NCBI GenBank assembly: GCA_963971535.1
Contig: OZ020598.1
Location: 99,383,674-99,447,673, forward strand
From: Notolepis coatsorum
Lineage: Eukaryota > Chordata > Actinopteri > Aulopiformes > Paralepididae
Length of the DNA: 64,000 nucleotides
Direction: 5' to 3'
Part shown: positions 62,741-64,000 of the stretch, in pieces
Layout of the letters: the number at the start of each line of letters is the position of its first letter
Numbering within the stretch: position 1 is the stretch's first letter
Notes under the pieces: model-generated
Told to the model about the DNA's origin: nothing
Database searches by the model: none
What the model saw: only the letters and a program-made list of their open reading frames with translations
Program-made: the position numbers and the translations under genes

Positions 62741-63815
62741 TTAACCTCTTACGCCCGTGCGGTCCGGCGGCGGCGGACCGCAAATGACATCTGGTCATAA
62801 ATCAATATTTTCCAGACTTCTATAAAAGTAGTGATTTTTATTTATTTATTTATATATAGTGTTATCGGAATATACGGGGTGCACTGACTGCGCTCTGCGT
62901 AACTCAACTCGTTATTATTTTGCACAGATTGCAGAAATACGGGAACGTTTTGATTATATTTAAAAGGCTTTGCCATTGTTAAACGAAACAAGTGGAATTT
63001 CGAAGCTGTAAGCAGAATACAAGTCATATGAACACCCATGATAGTGTTCTTCCCCCTTCCTACTGTAATAATAATAATTGTTAGACTAGAAGTCTTTATT
63101 TGTCATGCAGTTTAACACACACACGCGAGATGGGCGACCCACAGGAACACACACACACATGCACTGAGTCGCAGATGAAATGTCTCTCTGCACTTTTCCC
63201 ATCCCGTTGTCCTTCCCACCATGGGCAGCCGGGAGCAGATAGGGCGTCAACGTGAGCCGCGCCCCGGGGACCAATCCAAGTGCTCCTGTCCGTCTTCGTC
63301 AAGGACGCCACAGCGTTAGCGATCTGTTGTTCATGTTTTTCCATTGGGTTTATCTTATCGGGGGGGAAACCCTTGCAAGCACGGGGAGAACATGCAAACT
63401 CCACACAGGCCTGGGAGATACCCCACCTGAGTACCTGGCATCATGGAAACCTGGTCCCCAAGCGGGAATCGAACCCTGGACCTTCTTGCTGTGAGGCGAC
63501 AGTGTTAACCACTACACCACGGTGCCGCTGTATAAGAAAGAATTAAAAACACATTGCAACGAGAACAGAGGTTATTTGTTGAGTTTATGTGTATACAAAA
63601 CCCTTGCAATAAATGTGTCTTAAATGAATGAAAAGCATACATGCTCTGGATACAGGTAGCATATATCGTGTGGGTGATATGACTTGTATTCTGCTTGCAG
63701 CTTCGAAATTCCACTTATTTCGTTGTGTGTCAAAGCCTTTTATATATAAATCAAAACGTTCCCGTATTTCTGCAATCTATGCGCAAAATAATAACGAGTT
63801 GAGTTCTAACAAAGA
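62741..63815. mobile_element. Fold-back TTAA element interrupted by a SINE
   Basis: It starts TTAACCTCTTACGCCCG. Long inverted arms of about 140 bp: about 62893-63042 (AACTCAACTCGTTATTATTT; AAATACGGGAACGTTTTGAT) against about 63672-63812. The right terminus is not resolved. SINE S1 and other sequence occupy the loop. Confidence 0.75.
63082..63530 (-). mobile_element. tRNA-derived SINE (family S1), copy 3
   Basis: The minus-strand head GCGGCACCGTGGTGTAGTGG lies at about 63510-63529. B-box-like GGTTCGATTCCCGC. The 3' end TGCATGACAAATAAAGACTT lies at 63090-63112. Confidence 0.92.
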
Positions 63816-64000
63816 ATGTATTACATGCTGGGTAGGCTGATAGAGTAAACGATGATATGAATATGAATATGATATAAGGTATACTGGTCCATCCGCGAGG
63901 ATAGCGAGGAGTCGGATAGCCATTAAATGCCATTTGAGAATATAGGCTATTAATGCAAAGCGACGGCCTATAGCCTATACATATTATTTAATGTTTTCAT
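63816..64000. other. No gene seen
   Basis: A/T-rich window end, short frames only. Confidence 0.4.

Overview
The window looks like repeat-saturated intergenic DNA from a ray-finned (teleost-type) fish genome. The reasons are: spliced, intron-interrupted coding pieces with GT/AG borders; tRNA-derived SINEs; L2/CR1-, RTE- and L1-type LINE fragments; chromodomain Gypsy pol and gag fragments; many hAT-type elements with 8-bp target duplications; TTAA-flanked MITEs; and long (CA)n, (GA)n and GATA arrays. No intact conserved single-copy host gene, rRNA, functional tRNA or CRISPR array could be supported. The species cannot be named from this window.

Layout. 1-8.4 kb: TTAA MITEs, an RTE LINE relic on the minus strand, a SINE, LINE tails and one unrecognised candidate exon (6680-6895). 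8.4-10.6 kb: a LINE split at a TTAA site by a 1.7-kb compound insertion that carries a 4-copy minisatellite. 11.2-13 kb: a TTAA MITE followed by a hAT MITE. 13.06-16.51 kb: a Gypsy element reduced to two LTRs around about 385 bp of pol (integrase tail plus chromodomain). 16.7-18.5 kb: a TTAA MITE holding SINE-in-SINE insertions. 21.86-23.15 kb: a solo LTR with a 5-bp duplication. 23.3-24.2 kb: a 33-bp minisatellite split by a LINE tail. 25.86-31.55 kb: a five-layer nest (TTAA MITE, then a 5.2-kb hAT element, then an L2/CR1 LINE, then both an antisense copy of the same LINE and a hAT MITE, the latter holding a TTAA MITE). 31.6-51.1 kb: minisatellites, SINEs, LINE ends, hAT and TTAA elements, including a three-copy tandem duplication whose middle copy carries a MITE and so exposes the empty site.

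52.7-57.8 kb is the most gene-like part. Two exons encode the C-terminal part of a Gypsy/Ginger-type integrase with a GPY/F-like module. Downstream on the same strand seven in-phase exons encode a C48 (Ulp1/SENP-like) cysteine peptidase followed by the first half of a possible zinc finger. The peptidase has an in-frame stop five codons before its catalytic cysteine. The integrase frame is lost at a 10-A run just before a Pro/Thr/Ala/Ser-rich array. The DDE catalytic core is not visible. A TTAA MITE and a solo LTR sit inside the intervals, and a 1.2-kb Ser/Thr/Pro repeat ORF follows. I read it as a decayed or domesticated integrase-peptidase gene of transposon origin.

59.2-64 kb: LTR-like sequence, a hAT MITE, a Gypsy LTR with a broken gag, an L1-type RT relic, and a fold-back TTAA element interrupted by a SINE. 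Most of the window is explained by serial insertion. Its value lies in several internally verifiable insertion histories and in the integrase-peptidase locus.
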